A stretch of DNA of 64,000 nucleotides, from the NCBI GenBank assembly GCA_037447655.1, contig JBBHKE010001223.1, positions 456,262 to 520,261 on the forward strand, written 5' to 3'. A program made the translations under genes and the position numbers. Origin of the DNA: Zygnema cylindricum. Its lineage: Eukaryota > Streptophyta > Zygnematophyceae > Zygnematales > Zygnemataceae. The notes beneath the pieces are model-generated. The model made no database searches, was not told where the DNA came from, and worked only from the letters and a program-made list of their open reading frames with translations. Every line of letters begins with the position of its first letter. The first letter of the stretch is position 1. Positions 32,392 through 43,494 of this stretch are shown one piece after another.

Positions 32392-32985
32392 ATGAGGGGG
32401 GGGGAGAGAACACTGGTCACGAAGAAAAATTACCGACCCACTCCCCGGGGCGAAACTTCGAAAATGTCCCAGTCCCAACTGCGGCAAATCAAACTGCCAA
32501 AGTTTGACGATGCTCAGATCTCCAACGAGATTCGGAAAAAGTTTACCACCGAGGGTCACAAATGTGAGGCCTGTGGTTTTATGGGGCAGAAAGAGGGGCA
32601 ATGTTTCTGGAAGAACGGGATCCCGAAGGAAATGATGCAATTCGCTCTGTTCACTGGGGGAGGAGAGACTATCGTTAACCCACTTCCCCTACAACTCCTT
32701 TACCCTTGGGAGCGCCCAGTGCTGCCTACACCAGTGACTCCAAAACTATTAACGACAGCTCCAGCAAGACTTACACCGGAGATAATAATCCAACAGCAGA
32801 GTAAGCAGATGGTTGGCATGGCTGCAAAATTGGCTGCTCTTTGTTTGGGATCGACTTATCGGCTTGCTCCTCTTACGGGAGCGCAACGACTCCAAAGACA
32901 GAAGCAAGAGTTACTACAAAAGCTAGCGGAGCTTGAGCTTCAAAGTACATCAGGTGCTAACGAAGATGAAGGGTTTAGATTTTAG
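32392..32985 (+). CDS. Nucleocapsid-like ORF with a Cys-rich knuckle
   Basis: 197 codons. Residues about 58-72 read GHKCEACGFMGQKEGQCFW, a Cys-x2-Cys-x9-Cys arrangement that recalls but does not match the CCHC knuckle of gag. The C-terminal third has QRLQRQKQELLQKLAELEL, a probable coiled coil. It follows the gag-like ORF by about 100 bases and is probably its continuation after a frame break. Confidence 0.35.
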   Translation: MRGGERTLVTKKNYRPTPRGETSKMSQSQLRQIKLPKFDDAQISNEIRKKFTTEGHKCEACGFMGQKEGQCFWKNGIPKEMMQFALFTGGGETIVNPLPLQLLYPWERPVLPTPVTPKLLTTAPARLTPEIIIQQQSKQMVGMAAKLAALCLGSTYRLAPLTGAQRLQRQKQELLQKLAELELQSTSGANEDEGFRF

Positions 32986-33769
32986 GGTTTGTCACGACAT
33001 TTGAAGTCATGTCCTCTCACTCTTAAATGAATTCCACCCCCCACTAAAGGCCATCATCCTCCCTCAAGTGTCCGCCAACAAATGTCTTCTACTGATTTGG
33101 ACTATGTTCACGCTTAGACGTCCTGAAGTGTTACTACCTAGGTTATCCTCGGCCTAGGCTCTACACTCGTATTCCGAACCATCTTCGTGAATCTGTCCAA
33201 GCAGCTCTTTGACTCCCTTTGGCTTTATTGGCCGTCGACATCACCAACGATAGGGCTTGGCATTTACTTTTCTTATTCCCACTTTGGGTTCTTGTTTTGC
33301 CACCAAGGGGAGGGGCGAGTAGGGCTCGTGAGACTAAATTACGGTGTCAATGGTTTTTGAGAGGGGATTGGGAGTCCTTGCAACAAGAGCATACAGATCG
33401 TGTTATCAATCTTTCTTTTTCCCCCCCTCTACGTCATGCCCCGCTCCCAAGCTCGATGGCTAGGTTGCATCGGCGGTCCACCTTGGTTGTTCTGGAGAGT
33501 ATTCTCGGGCTGCTTGTGCTCTTTGACCTTTCCAACCATCTTCGTCTTTCGAGGCGACGGTTGAGGCCTTACGTTTATTACATCCTCTTGCCCCATATGA
33601 GATCCTCCCGTTCGTGGAAGTCCATGATCCTCTTGAATCGTTTGACTTGGAGTGGGACGCATTTACTACAGGTTTGCTTGGTCGCCTTATCTTTCTTTAG
33701 GGGGCCCATCTGGGATGGTGTAAGAACTCTTCAAGGACATATTTCCTCCAGACATCCCCTCTCAAGGTT

Positions 33770-34471
33770 TTGATCTTCTTTTTAAGGTGGCTTCAGAGGT
33801 GGCTTAAGGACACGTTCCTCACAATATTGCACCCCTTCTCTCTGCGGCTCGCCTTGTTGCTGTTACTAAGGCTGCCAAGGGAATTCGCTCAATTGCTATC
33901 GGTGAGGTGTTGTACCGTTTGGTTTCTCGCTCAATGTATATTCAACTCCAAGTGGGCTTTCCATGACCATTTTTCACCGCACCAGTTCAGAGTTGCTTCA
34001 AAATGGGGTTGTGAGGCGGTTGTTTATGGTCTTTGGGCTGTTTTGGATCTCCATCCGCATTGGATAGTCCTCCAGGTAGATGTCGCTAACTCCTTTAATA
34101 CCGTCAACCGTAATGTTATCTTTCGATAATTGAGGCATGCTCCATCTTCCATCAACCACATTTTCCCTTTTGTTCGTGCATTTTATTCTCGCGCGAGCTC
34201 CCTCATCTTTCCTCTTGGCGGTCCCTTTGGTGAGGTTGCCACATTGGAGTTTGCGAATGGCACTCCTCAAGGTGATCCTTTGGGGACCCCCCTTTTTGCC
34301 TTAGCTCACCTTCAAGCTTTACGTGACTCTGCTACGACTTTTCCTGGTTGTTTATTCCCTTCTATCGCAAATGATACTCATATTGTGGGCCCTCGTGACC
34401 AAGTGTTATCTGCCTTTTCTCATTTTGCGCAACAACTTGGTCAGATTGGTTTGTCAGTTAAGCCGTCTTAA
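33770..34471 (+). pseudogene. LINE reverse transcriptase, motif C mutated
   Basis: Motif A is intact in VLQVDVANSFNTVNRNVIF and motif B in NGTPQGDPLGTPLFAL. Motif C reads SIANDTHIVG where copy 1 reads SVADDTHIIG: the first catalytic Asp is Asn. A TAA separates motif A from motif B (34127-34129). The enzyme is dead on both counts. Confidence 0.75.
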
Positions 34472-34474
34472 TGT

Positions 34475-35086
34475 GTGGCTTGGTGCCCGCAAGGCTTACC
34501 TTCAGAATTCCCTGTTCTTGTGGGTTTTCGTATTGCATCTCCGATGGATGGTATTAAAGCTTTAGGCTCTCCTATCGGTGCCCCATCTTTTGTGAACCAA
34601 GTTGTCACTGGTGTTTTGTTGGAAGACCTCTCGCACTTTGATGAACTTCCTAAGCTCTTTGACTCCCAGGTGGCATTTCAAATCCTCACTCGTTGCTTTG
34701 CTCAATGTCCTCTGTATCTCGCTCGGACGGTACCACCAACAGATCCATTTTTGTCCTCTCTAAAAGGGTTCGACGATTTATTTTTATTTCTCCATCGCCT
34801 TGTTGGGCATGGGATTTTTGATCGCCCAGAGGGTTCATTCGCACGCCGTCAAGCTAGCCTTCCAATTTCCAACGGGGGTTTAGGTTTGATTCCAGTGGCT
34901 CGAGTTGCTCCAGCGACTTTTTTGGGTAGTTGGGCTTTAGTGGCGCCTGCCATCGCTTCCCGTTTTATAGGAAATGATGTTCCCATTCTAGCCCAAGTCG
35001 TCCCTAAAGTGGTGGATAATCTTTTTCCGTTTCATCAAGCTCTTCTCTCCGCCCGTGCACTCCTTCTGTCTGATGCCCGAAACTAA
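34475..35086 (+). pseudogene. LINE connector region after the RT
   Basis: 203 codons: IKALGSPIGAPSFV (thumb-side LGxPIG motif), FQILTRCFAQCPLYLART, then ISNGGLGLIPVARVAPATFL. The corresponding part of copy 1 is broken into several frames at about 19138-19585. Confidence 0.6.
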
Positions 35087-35284
35087 GCGTCACTTTTCTC
35101 GTCTCATATTGCTGACAATAACTTCCATGTGCAATAACACATATCCGAGCAGTTAGCAATTGTTGAATTCCATGATCTATTAAACGCGCTACCTTCAACC
35201 CAACCACGTGCTCGTTTACGTTCGTGTTTTGGGCCGAGAGCCAGTGCGTGGTTATAGGCAACACCCAATTTTCGGACACTTGGT

Positions 35285-36039
35285 ATGATGTCTGACCATT
35301 TCACCTCTGCTATTCGCCTTCATTTGGGTTTGCCTCACCCTCTGCTTCTTGGGTGCCCAAACTGTGTTGGTAACCAACCTATTGACTCCAACATCATCCA
35401 TTTACTTCGTTGTTCGCTGGAGAGTGAACATAGCGTCGCTTATGATTTGGTTCGTAATGCGGTTGCTGCTATTAGTGTTGAAGCAGCCTAAATTGTGAAG
35501 CAGAAGTTTCTCATACCTTACCTCCTCGTCCGCAGTTTAGTGGTCTTTGAAGCCCACGGGTTGACTTGGTTTTCCTCCCTTGGACTGGGTGAACTTTGGG
35601 TGATGTGGTCCTTACTGATCCGACTGCGACCCACATTTCTTCTCGCGAGGTTATGCATTCAGGCATGGCGGCTCGGGACGTAGCGGCTTCTAAGGAAAGG
35701 GATTACGCTCACCGAGACTTGGCGGACCAGTTTGTCCCATTTTGCGTAGAGATTTTTGTTTCTTTGGACAAGTCTTTCGATGATTTTCTTCGCAACTGTG
35801 CTAAGAGAGCTTTTGATTTTAGGGGTCTAGGGAGCCCTCCCCCAAGCCTTCTGGTTGCTTTTTATCGGCAACGTGTATCAGTTGCCCCTAACAAGCGCAA
35901 GCTGGGGCCCTTATCTGTCGAAACACGGTGGCGGACGATAGGCGAAGCCTCCAAGACCTTTCTCCACGAGATCCATTCCACATCCACGATCTTCAGGAGT
36001 GTGGAATTTTGTATGCTCCGGTTGTGGGGCATCAAATAG
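35285..36039 (+). pseudogene. LINE C-terminal zinc knuckle and nuclease-like region
   Basis: 35285-35491 has IRLHLGLP followed by GCPNCVGNQPIDSNIIHLLR and a Cys, a C-x2-C...H...C knuckle as found after the RT in restriction-like-endonuclease LINEs. 35596-36039, in another frame, has GDVVLTDPTATH and FVPFCVEIFVSLDKSFDDFL, matching GDIVFANPTSAR and MAVEIFGCLGVALDELL of copy 1. The I-D-V strand that should precede it falls in a frame break. Confidence 0.5.
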
Positions 36040-36689
36040 AGAGGGTTTTTCTTTTTTTGTCTATTCATCTTTGGTTTTTAGTTTAGTCTTGCTAGTTAGC
36101 CTTGTTTCTTTTGTTTTTCCTCATTTGTTTGTTTTGTTTTGCTTTGTTTTGTTTTCTTAGCCTTTGGCTCTTGTAGTATTTAAATGTTCTATTTCTTTTT
36201 TTTACCCCTCTAGTACTTTGATGGTTTTTCCATCGCACATTATGTAATAAAAATAATCATTTTGCTCAATTTATCATCAATCGCTGTGAAATTTTGGGTC
36301 GCGTCTACAAATGTACGTACGGACCTCTTAAATAGTACGATAATATTATACTTACACCTTTTGATAAACAGTAAACGGCCCATGCGCGTGTAACGAGCAT
36401 GATAACGGACATGATAAAACATGACAAGTTCCATGCCTGTGTAATGGGCAGTGATTTACTAGTGTGTATATATTAGCTTTAGTTTTTTACTTTTTGTTAG
36501 AGTTAGGCATTTGAACCCAAAACAGTGTTTAACTCTAGTAGCGATTCACAATGTACGTTCAACCCTTAATTTGAATATTTTTGTACATTATATCGGTACA
36601 TTTTATCCGTACTAAAAGTATACCCATTTTACAAAAGGTTCAAAATCTATAAAAAATAACAAAATTTCAAAGAAATGTCAAAATCTATA

Positions 36690-36705
36690 CGAATGAGACA
36701 TCTAT
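36690..36705. repeat. Possible right terminus of repeat D
   Basis: GAGACATCTATGG matches the right terminus of family D (TTGGACATCTATGG). The preceding GTCAAAATCTATACGAAT resembles the copy at 54960. The left end was not found. Confidence 0.4.
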
Positions 36706-36789
36706 GGTTCAGAGTTTGAAATTATTGTGGTTGGCATGGACTGCAATTTCCCGTATGGTATTTTTTATTGTTTTGCCGGAAAGTAATGA

Positions 36790-37232
36790 ATTTATTTATG
36801 TGTATCGAGTAAAAACTTGTCCCGATAAAACCGATACAGATGGTTATGAGTTATCGAAAGGTGAGGGGTGTCGTTATATCACACCGGAACCAACTTATAT
36901 TTTAACGTCGATAACTGCAAAAACTATTGTAAACTATACCGTAGCATTTCGTACTATATTGTATTATATTATATACATTATATAGTGTGGCATGCCACTT
37001 ATGAGAATCCATTTCGTACTTCTGTGAAAAAAAATACAAGTGTATAGCGTGATCCGTAAGTTATCGCCGATAAATATTGTGCCCAATATTGATGTTAATT
37101 CATCGCGATATATCGAATTTTTATCTCGATAATTCCGTTACAAATATACCGGGCCAATATATCGGTTATCAGTAGGACAAAAAAATGATACATATTGGTA
37201 AACAACAAATGGCTAACGATACACAACACTAG
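36790..37232. mobile_element. MITE family G, copy 3
   Basis: Begins near TATGTGTATCGAGTAAAAAC and ends GCTAACGATACACAACACTA, with many CGATATATCG words between. Boundaries are approximate. Confidence 0.5.
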
Positions 37233-37559
37233 TATTTATTATGTTGTTGTCAACGTGGACGATTAGAAGGTACTTGTTTTTTTGTACTTGTATTTGAATT
37301 TTGAGTGGGTTGTTAAGGTTGTGTGTCCATGTGTTAAATTAAGGGTTTTTTTTTGTAATTTTCTCACAAAATGGGACCCGCAACGAGAATATCTCAAGCC
37401 GTACGAAAAATGTGTGAAAACCAAAAGACCTTTTGCGTCACCTTCAAACATCTAATGTACTCTAATTTGACATTATCATCGTTTCCACCCACTACCACGT
37501 CATGCCACCTCATCCTCAAACTCCTAAATGAAATCGCGAGTCAGTTTTAGAAAAAGTAA

Positions 37560-37998
37560 TAGTTCAGCGACGAATAAGAGGATGTTGTCCCACACGTCAT
37601 ACGCCTTTGAAATTTTTTGCACTAGGGAAAGCACATGCTATGTTCTTCCCTTCTCGTCCCTCGTATGTACCTAGAAAAATGACGAGTATACGAAAAAACA
37701 TTTGCTAGAGTCTTAGACCTCCGCTTGCATTCATGGGTCCTTTGCTAAATTTAACGTTGTCCTCGTCTCTCTCATTCCTCACTCCACCGCTCCTCTCTCC
37801 CTCTTCTCGGAATAAAATACAACAATAATTGTATCAAATGTTATAGCTTTTCTTTTTATTTTCCTTTTTAATACTTTTGTCGTGGTTTGATTACATGACG
37901 AGTAATCAAATATAAAAAAAAAAAATTGGGAAGCCGTGGTGAAAATTTTGATACTAATGACGGCGCAAGTGAGCATGACTTTGCAATGTCATATAACC
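37560..37998. repeat. Dispersed repeat J, copy 1
   Basis: Aligns with 39560-39908: TTGCATTCATGGGTCCTTTG, a CTCTC-rich block, TCGGAATAAAATAC, then GTGAGCATGAC and CAATGTCATA. Same orientation. Confidence 0.6.
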
Positions 37999-37999
37999 C

Positions 38000-38865
38000 A
38001 AAACATCTAAAATGTAAAAAAAAACAAGTCGTTTACAATCGTCGCTATTTTTGTTGACGTCACCAATTTTCAAAAGTTTCGTAGTCGTCGTTATTCGTCA
38101 CAAGTTGTACCCACGTCTATAATCACCACATTTTAAAATCCCGATTTCATTTTTGTGTACGTTAAAACACTTTGAATGGAGAATATTCGCTCAAATCTAA
38201 AGTTACATTTCAAAGTTTCGGATACATGGGTGCACACCCTAGGTCATAGTGGCTCCAAACATAACTGTTCCGTGTTTATTTGGCGGGTATCCTTTCCTTC
38301 GAACGGCGTAAAAGAAAATGGTGTCATAATTTAGTTAGTTGGTGTGGATTGTATGTGACCATACCAACAAAATAGGAGTCGTTTTTAGAAGCAATTTTCC
38401 GTTCACTTTCGTACCACATGATCCAGCGGGGAAAAAATCGTTTTCATACGTTTAGATTATGTTCCTCCTCCGAAATTTGATCTTACGCTCCCCCAAAATG
38501 AATTAATGCACTCAAAACCAAGTCTTCAATCCAACATATAAGAGTTTTGACTTTGTACAATCGTATCCGTTTCCAAATCGACCTGCATTGACAAAAAAGT
38601 GAGGTTGTTTACTTCACGATGTACGTTATCTTAACACACCATACCATTTTTTTTCCTTTTTTCAATAAAAATAAAGATTTGCTAAAATTCTCCAACCTTA
38701 TAAGCGTAAACATTGACCATTATTTTTTTTTCCTTTTCTCATCTGTTACACAGTCGCTCAATCCATCCTATTTGTGGCTAATGGGCTCATTGAGTACACT
38801 AGCCTCATTCTACAAGTGTAAAATAATTTCACTTTAAAAACTAAGATACACTCTATGATAGAAGA
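38000..38865. other. No gene seen
   Basis: AT-rich DNA without recognisable motifs. The longest frames are not protein-like. Confidence 0.35.
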
Positions 38866-38869
38866 GCAA

Positions 38870-39200
38870 TGATAACCTCACAAAGTCGCATAAGCCATGT
38901 GACTTTGGACACAGTGGATGCAAATCCACAAAAATTGCGAGAAAATCTTTGTCGAAATATGTTATTTAACGCTCCAGTTACATTCTATTAACCTTCGTGG
39001 AAAGGATTTTAATTTTAAAAACATTTCAACAAAATTTGTACAATGATTTGTTTCACACGTGCAAAACTGATATTTGCGTACTCTTTCACAAATCTTTTTT
39101 TTTTCAGCCGTACAAATATTTTAATCAAATTTTACGCTTGAAAAATATTTAACGATTTTTAATGTTTAAACACAAACCTGATGAACTAATCATAGTTAAG
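38870..39200. repeat. Dispersed repeat I, copy 2
   Basis: Diverged partner of 24380-24690 (GGATGCAAATCCACAAAAAT, ATCTTTGTCGAAATA). Confidence 0.4.
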
Positions 39201-39559
39201 CAAGTAAGTGAAAGGTTTTTTACTACCACAAAACTAATGGAGGATTCTGCACAATGTTACTACAAATAAACGTGTTCATATGATTATTGGCAACGCATAG
39301 ACCTTAAAAGGTATGTCCATGTGTAAAAGTATATAATTGTTTTTTGTCTCAAAATCAACAACGAGAAAATATTCTCTTAAACAAAAAATTTGTAAAGACC
39401 ATAGTACGACGGACGTTCTCGTCATACGTTTGATGTACACTAGTTTTGGCTTATTCCGGTCATAGTTTGACATCTTTTTTTTTTCAATCCAGGCATTCCA
39501 ACTCATCTACAAATTTAACCAGAATCACTTCGAGAGTTTATTTTCTTTAAATTATAAGT

Positions 39560-39908
39560 TGAAACATGAATGATAAAACACTAACGCATGTGCCACACGA
39601 ATGTGAGACTTTTTGCAAGAGGGAGGATACATTCTTTTTCTTTCGTCTTCTCCCACACACATGTACGGAAAAGAAATTACAAGGGCCTCAAACCTCCACT
39701 TTTATTCATGAGTCCTTTGCAAAACTTTTACGTTGTCGTCGCCCCTCGCTCTCCCTCACACACACATATTTTGGAATAAATTACGACAATTCTAGTATGA
39801 CATCAAAAATCTCTAAAAGATTTATTTTTTTCCTACCTTTGGTGGAAAGTTTTGGTATTGTAGACGTCGATGTTGTCACAGGTGAGCATGACGTCACAAT
39901 GTCATAGA
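39560..39908. repeat. Dispersed repeat J, copy 2
   Basis: Partner of 37560-37998. It ends at CAATGTCATAGAAT, directly before a family A MITE fragment. Confidence 0.6.
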
Positions 39909-39909
39909 A

Positions 39910-39950
39910 TGGCGAAAGAAACATTAACACTAATAGCGATACACGGTGTA
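39910..39950. mobile_element. MITE family A, right-end fragment
   Basis: TGGCGAAAGAAACATTAACA plus CTAATAGCGATACACGGTGTA, only the last 41 bases of the element. Confidence 0.65.
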
Positions 39951-40059
39951 GTGAAGGTAATCCCTTATTCGGTAAATGGGTGATGAAACTTTGAGCGTCG
40001 TAAAAGGATAAAAAAACCGTGTCCGTTTCTATTTTTGTCTTTTTCAGCATGTGCGCAAG

Positions 40060-40968
40060 TGTACGGACGATAGTGCATTGCTCCAGTGCCAATTAGGCGA
40101 TACAGGATACGCGGTTACATCCCTCCCTACGCAATACTTTAGTGTTTGTGTTTTTTTTTTTGCAAATACATCGATAAGCCGGTCACAATATATGTTCGAA
40201 AAGTGCGCACGTTGCGTACGACTATCTATAAAGTCCGCATATCTTGTAAAAATTTATCAAACTGTACCAAAGGTCGCAAACGGTTAACCAAAACCGTAAC
40301 CGGCCGTTAACCGAGTGCCAGCGTCGGATCCGGAACGGATTCGGTTGCCAGATTTGGGGGGTCGGGCGGATTCGGGCGGGTGAGTCACGAAAAAAATAAA
40401 AAAATCGGCTACGGTTAGGTAAGCAAAAAAACGAAAGTACTGTGAATACTATCCAACATTATTGTACTTTGTACTCTTGGTATCGTGGAAGGTATAAGGG
40501 AGATACACCACTAATTGGGTACTTATTCGGGTACGGGGGGGTAAGGGTAGTTGCGAGAAATCGAGTTTCGGTTAACTTTTTTTTTTCGTAAACGCGTTTC
40601 CGGTAATGGTTAACAATTTGGGAGCGTAACATAACCCGGTCGGGCGTCGGGTACTCAGATTTTGAAAAAAAAAGCGGTCAATTTCGGTTATCTAAAATTT
40701 TGACTTTTGCGACCCTCTGATCACGAGTAAACTTTCGTGCTAATATATCGTGTACGGACTAAAAGTGAATTGCTCCAGTGGCAATTAGGCGATACACGAA
40801 CGTGGTTACCTCCCTCGATACGCGATATTTTACTGTTTGTTTTTTTTGTTTTTGCAAATAATTTGATACGCTGGTCACAATGTATCTTCTGAAAGTGAGC
40901 AGTTTTCGTTCGACTATTGCCTAAAGTGCGCATACCGTGTAAAAATTTATCATAATGTACCACGAGTA
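40060..40968. mobile_element. Short element with 215-bp direct repeats (TRIM-like)
   Basis: 40060-40272 and 40751-40968 are direct repeats (shared words TTGCTCCAGTG, CAATTAGGCGATACA, GTAAAAATTTATCA) separated by about 480 bases of GTTAACC- and CGGGT-rich DNA without an ORF. The size fits terminal-repeat retrotransposons in miniature, but TG/CA ends, PBS and target duplication were not established. Confidence 0.4.
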
Positions 40969-41057
40969 ACCATTCTTCCTAATATTTCATGCAACTGTTT
41001 TCTAAAGGGCGTACGATACTTTGGCTGTTATAAAATTTAGGGTTTATGTTTTCTAAT

Positions 41058-41179
41058 TCGAGAGAGAGGGAGAGGAAAGGAGGGAAACGAGAGGGATAAA
41101 ATAGATTTTCGTGAGGTGGATAGGAAGAAGTGGGAGAGATGGAGAGGGAGGGAAGGGAGGGAAAGAGGAGGGAGGGTGA
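41058..41179. repeat. Purine-rich tract
   Basis: GAGAGGGAG-type repeats, interrupted by a few non-purines. The family E element inserted at its end, and the tract resumes after the element at 43470-43496. Confidence 0.7.
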
Positions 41180-41367
41180 TGTTGAAATTAATGTATTTTC
41201 TAGGTCTGTATTGAAAAAACAAATAGAGTGTTGAAAAGAGGTAATTAATAGTTCACTTCTCTATTTTATCTTTACTTTAAAGAAAGAGAGTAAGGATCAA
41301 AGGCACGCCATGTATGCCGCCATGTTTAGAAAGTGGCAGATTTTGAAGTAGATGATATTTTACTAAA

Positions 41368-41455
41368 ATGATGCCTTAGTCTAGATTTGAACCTGTGTCT
41401 GTGGACTTCTGTATACTTGAACGTCTTAACCACTAAGGCGTTGTCGAAATGATAC
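41368..41455 (-). ncRNA. tRNA-Leu-like pseudo-tRNA inside LTR (5' copy)
   Basis: On the minus strand, CGCCTTAGTGGTTAAGACG looks like the D arm/A box of a long-arm tRNA (Leu or Ser), TTCAAGT puts CAA in an anticodon-like loop, and GGTTCAAATCT is a B box. The acceptor stem does not pair, so it is not a functional tRNA. The same relic is in the 3' LTR at about 42577-42656 with the loop changed. It may be a captured tRNA gene. Confidence 0.4.
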
Positions 41456-41766
41456 ACGTGATGGGTTTCAAAGATATTTAAACATTAACGCAACAGCTAA
41501 TTAACAGCAGGATAACCAAAAGGAGCAATTCATACATGTACGCGAATCTGAACCGTGTAAAATATGTTTTGATCGGACGGCCGGCATTATAGCCGCCACG
41601 TGAAGTGAGCTTTTGGCGACATACGGAGATAGCGTCACGCGATGCCACGTGGCGCCACATTATTTGATACCGGAGAAGATGGAAGGAGGAACTATGGCTT
41701 ACGATTTGACAAGTGTCACCTTGTAAACCTTGTCGTATAATGGACGTACAATAAGTACATCGCCCG

Positions 41767-42159
41767 TTGTACCTTCTTGAGGGGGTTTTAAATGATAGTG
41801 GAGAAAAGAAATATTTAATGAAAAGTTTAGGGGAGGATAAATACTCTTTGAGAATCATAATAGAAAGTGATAGCGGAAAGAATTCCATAGGAGAGAGTGA
41901 GGAAGTTCAGAAAAATGGGGTGAGTATCATGGATAAAAATATGAGTTCAGAAGATGTAGATTTTATGAGGAACTTAGTGGGGACTCTTGATATAATGATA
42001 AATTTGGGGGGTAATAGTTTTGACATCAATAATGGGAGTGATGCCATTTATGAAGGTGTGCGTGTAAAAGGGTTAGCATCTGGGTGTGTGTTGAAGATTG
42101 GAGATTGGGCTGGTTTTTTGAATTGCAAGAGGGAAATCGGATTATGTGTGGATGGATAA
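41767..42159 (+). CDS. Internal ORF of the deleted element, unknown
   Basis: 130 codons. The first few residues come from the LTR side of the deletion junction. The rest is acidic and Ser/Asn-rich (SSEDVDFMRNLVGTLDIMIN, LGGNSFDINNGSDAIYEG). It matches no gag, protease, integrase or RT motif, and is followed by a further open stretch to about 42290. It may be part of gag or an extra ORF placed before the 3' LTR. Confidence 0.35.
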   Translation: MYLLEGVLNDSGEKKYLMKSLGEDKYSLRIIIESDSGKNSIGESEEVQKNGVSIMDKNMSSEDVDFMRNLVGTLDIMINLGGNSFDINNGSDAIYEGVRVKGLASGCVLKIGDWAGFLNCKREIGLCVDG

Positions 42160-43095
42160 GAGATGAGTGGGACAAAATCTTTGCTTGGATTTATGGAAAA
42201 TGGCATGCTTAATAAAATGTGTGATCAGCAAGATGGAATGTTTATTTCAGCTCATCTAATAGACCTTTTAAAATACGAGAGTATTCACTTTTAAATTTAT
42301 GAGGAGAAAAGAAAGAAGAAAAAGAAAAGAAGGAAAAAAAAAAAATTATTTTTAGTGGGAGTTGAAGTAGACTAGAAAATAAGGGGAGTGTTGAAATTAA
42401 TGTATTTTCTAGGTCTGTATTGAAAAAACAAATAGAGTGTTGAAAAGAGGTAATTAATTGTTCACTTCTCTATTTTAGTTTTACTTTAAAGAAAGAGAGT
42501 AAGGATCAAAGGCACGCCATGTATGCCGCCATTTTTAGAAAGTGGCAGATTTTGAAGTAGATGATATTTTACTAAAATGATGCCTTAGTCTAGATTTGAA
42601 CCTGGGTCTGTGGACTTCTGTATACGCGAACGTCTTAACCACTAAGGTGTTGTCGAAATGATACACGTGACGGGTTTCAAAGATATTTAAACATTAACGC
42701 AACAGCTAATTAACAGCAAATTAACCAAAAGGAGCCATTCATGCATGTACGCGAATCTGAACCGTGTAAAATATGTTTTGATCGGACGGCCGGCATTATA
42801 GCCGCCACGCGAAGTGAGCTTTTGGCGGCATACGGAGATAGCGTCACGCGGTGCCACGTGGCGCCACATTATTTGATATCGGAGAAGATGGAAGGAGGAA
42901 CTATGGCTTCCGATTTGACAGGTGTCACCTTGTAGACCTTGTCGTACAATGGACGTACAATAAGTACATCGCCCGTTGTACCTTCTTGTACTACATAGTG
43001 TTCCTATTGGACTAGGGTTTAGTAGTAGGTAGCCGTGAGTAGGCAGACCAAGACTTAGTAATATTTAGGTACCTCTCTCTAAGAGAGCTTGTAAC

Positions 43096-43102
43096 TATAA
43101 AG
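43096..43102 (+). promoter_or_regulatory. LTR TATA box (family E)
   Basis: TATAAAG in the 3' LTR, at the position equivalent to TATAAATA in the related LTR at 45296. Presumed start of element transcription. Confidence 0.5.
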
Positions 43103-43494
43103 GTCATCTTTGACCAGCCATAACTTAATGCTCGGGTGAGCAAATTCAGTGATTCTTTTTGCTACGGACTCAAGGGAATCCAAGCTACACAGAGGTGTAG
43201 TTGGTCAGAATCTTTGCGTGCCAGGGTGGCACTTATTCAGTGGGAAGTCAAAGTGGGGAATATTGTCCAAAACACATATTCAAACTTTGCATTTTGTGGT
43301 GGAACTGAGCACACAAAAGGTCGTCTCTTCACAAGGGTGAAGGTGTATTGAGGTTCTAATTGTCAAGGGATCATTCATTTGGGTTTATATCAACTTGGAG
43401 TCGGCACTATCTAGATTAGCTTCTTTTGGATCTGCGAATTCTATGGGCAATGGAGCCCATAGAATTTCAGGTGAGTGGGGAAGGGAGAGAGAAG

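Larger units (their letters stand above)
33030..36250 (+). mobile_element. Non-LTR retrotransposon (LINE), copy 2, inactive
   Basis: Same family as 17400-20880 but lacking the N-terminal zinc-finger part. The left junction lies just after the nucleocapsid-like ORF (about 33000-33030), which suggests a 5'-truncated insertion. The right end is CCATCGCACATTATG plus TAATAAAAATAAT, a short A/T tail. Frames change at 33773, 34129, 34471 and 35086. Confidence 0.7.
41180..43469 (+). mobile_element. Copia-type element (family E) with large internal deletion, TSD GGTGA
   Basis: Flanked by GGTGA at 41175-41179 and 43470-43474. The 5' LTR survives only as 41180 to about 41777. The 3' LTR 42389-43469 is complete (1081 bp, TGTTGAAATT...AATTTCA) and preceded by a polypurine tract, GAAAATAAGGGGAG (42375-42388). 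The deletion removed the 5' LTR end, PBS, gag and pol. By eye the two LTR parts differ at roughly 20-25 positions in about 600, many of them transitions. Confidence 0.8.

Noticed and set aside
41368-41455. A functional tRNA gene
   Set aside because: The A and B boxes are present but no 7-bp acceptor stem forms and the loop differs in the second LTR copy. It is kept only as a pseudo-tRNA.
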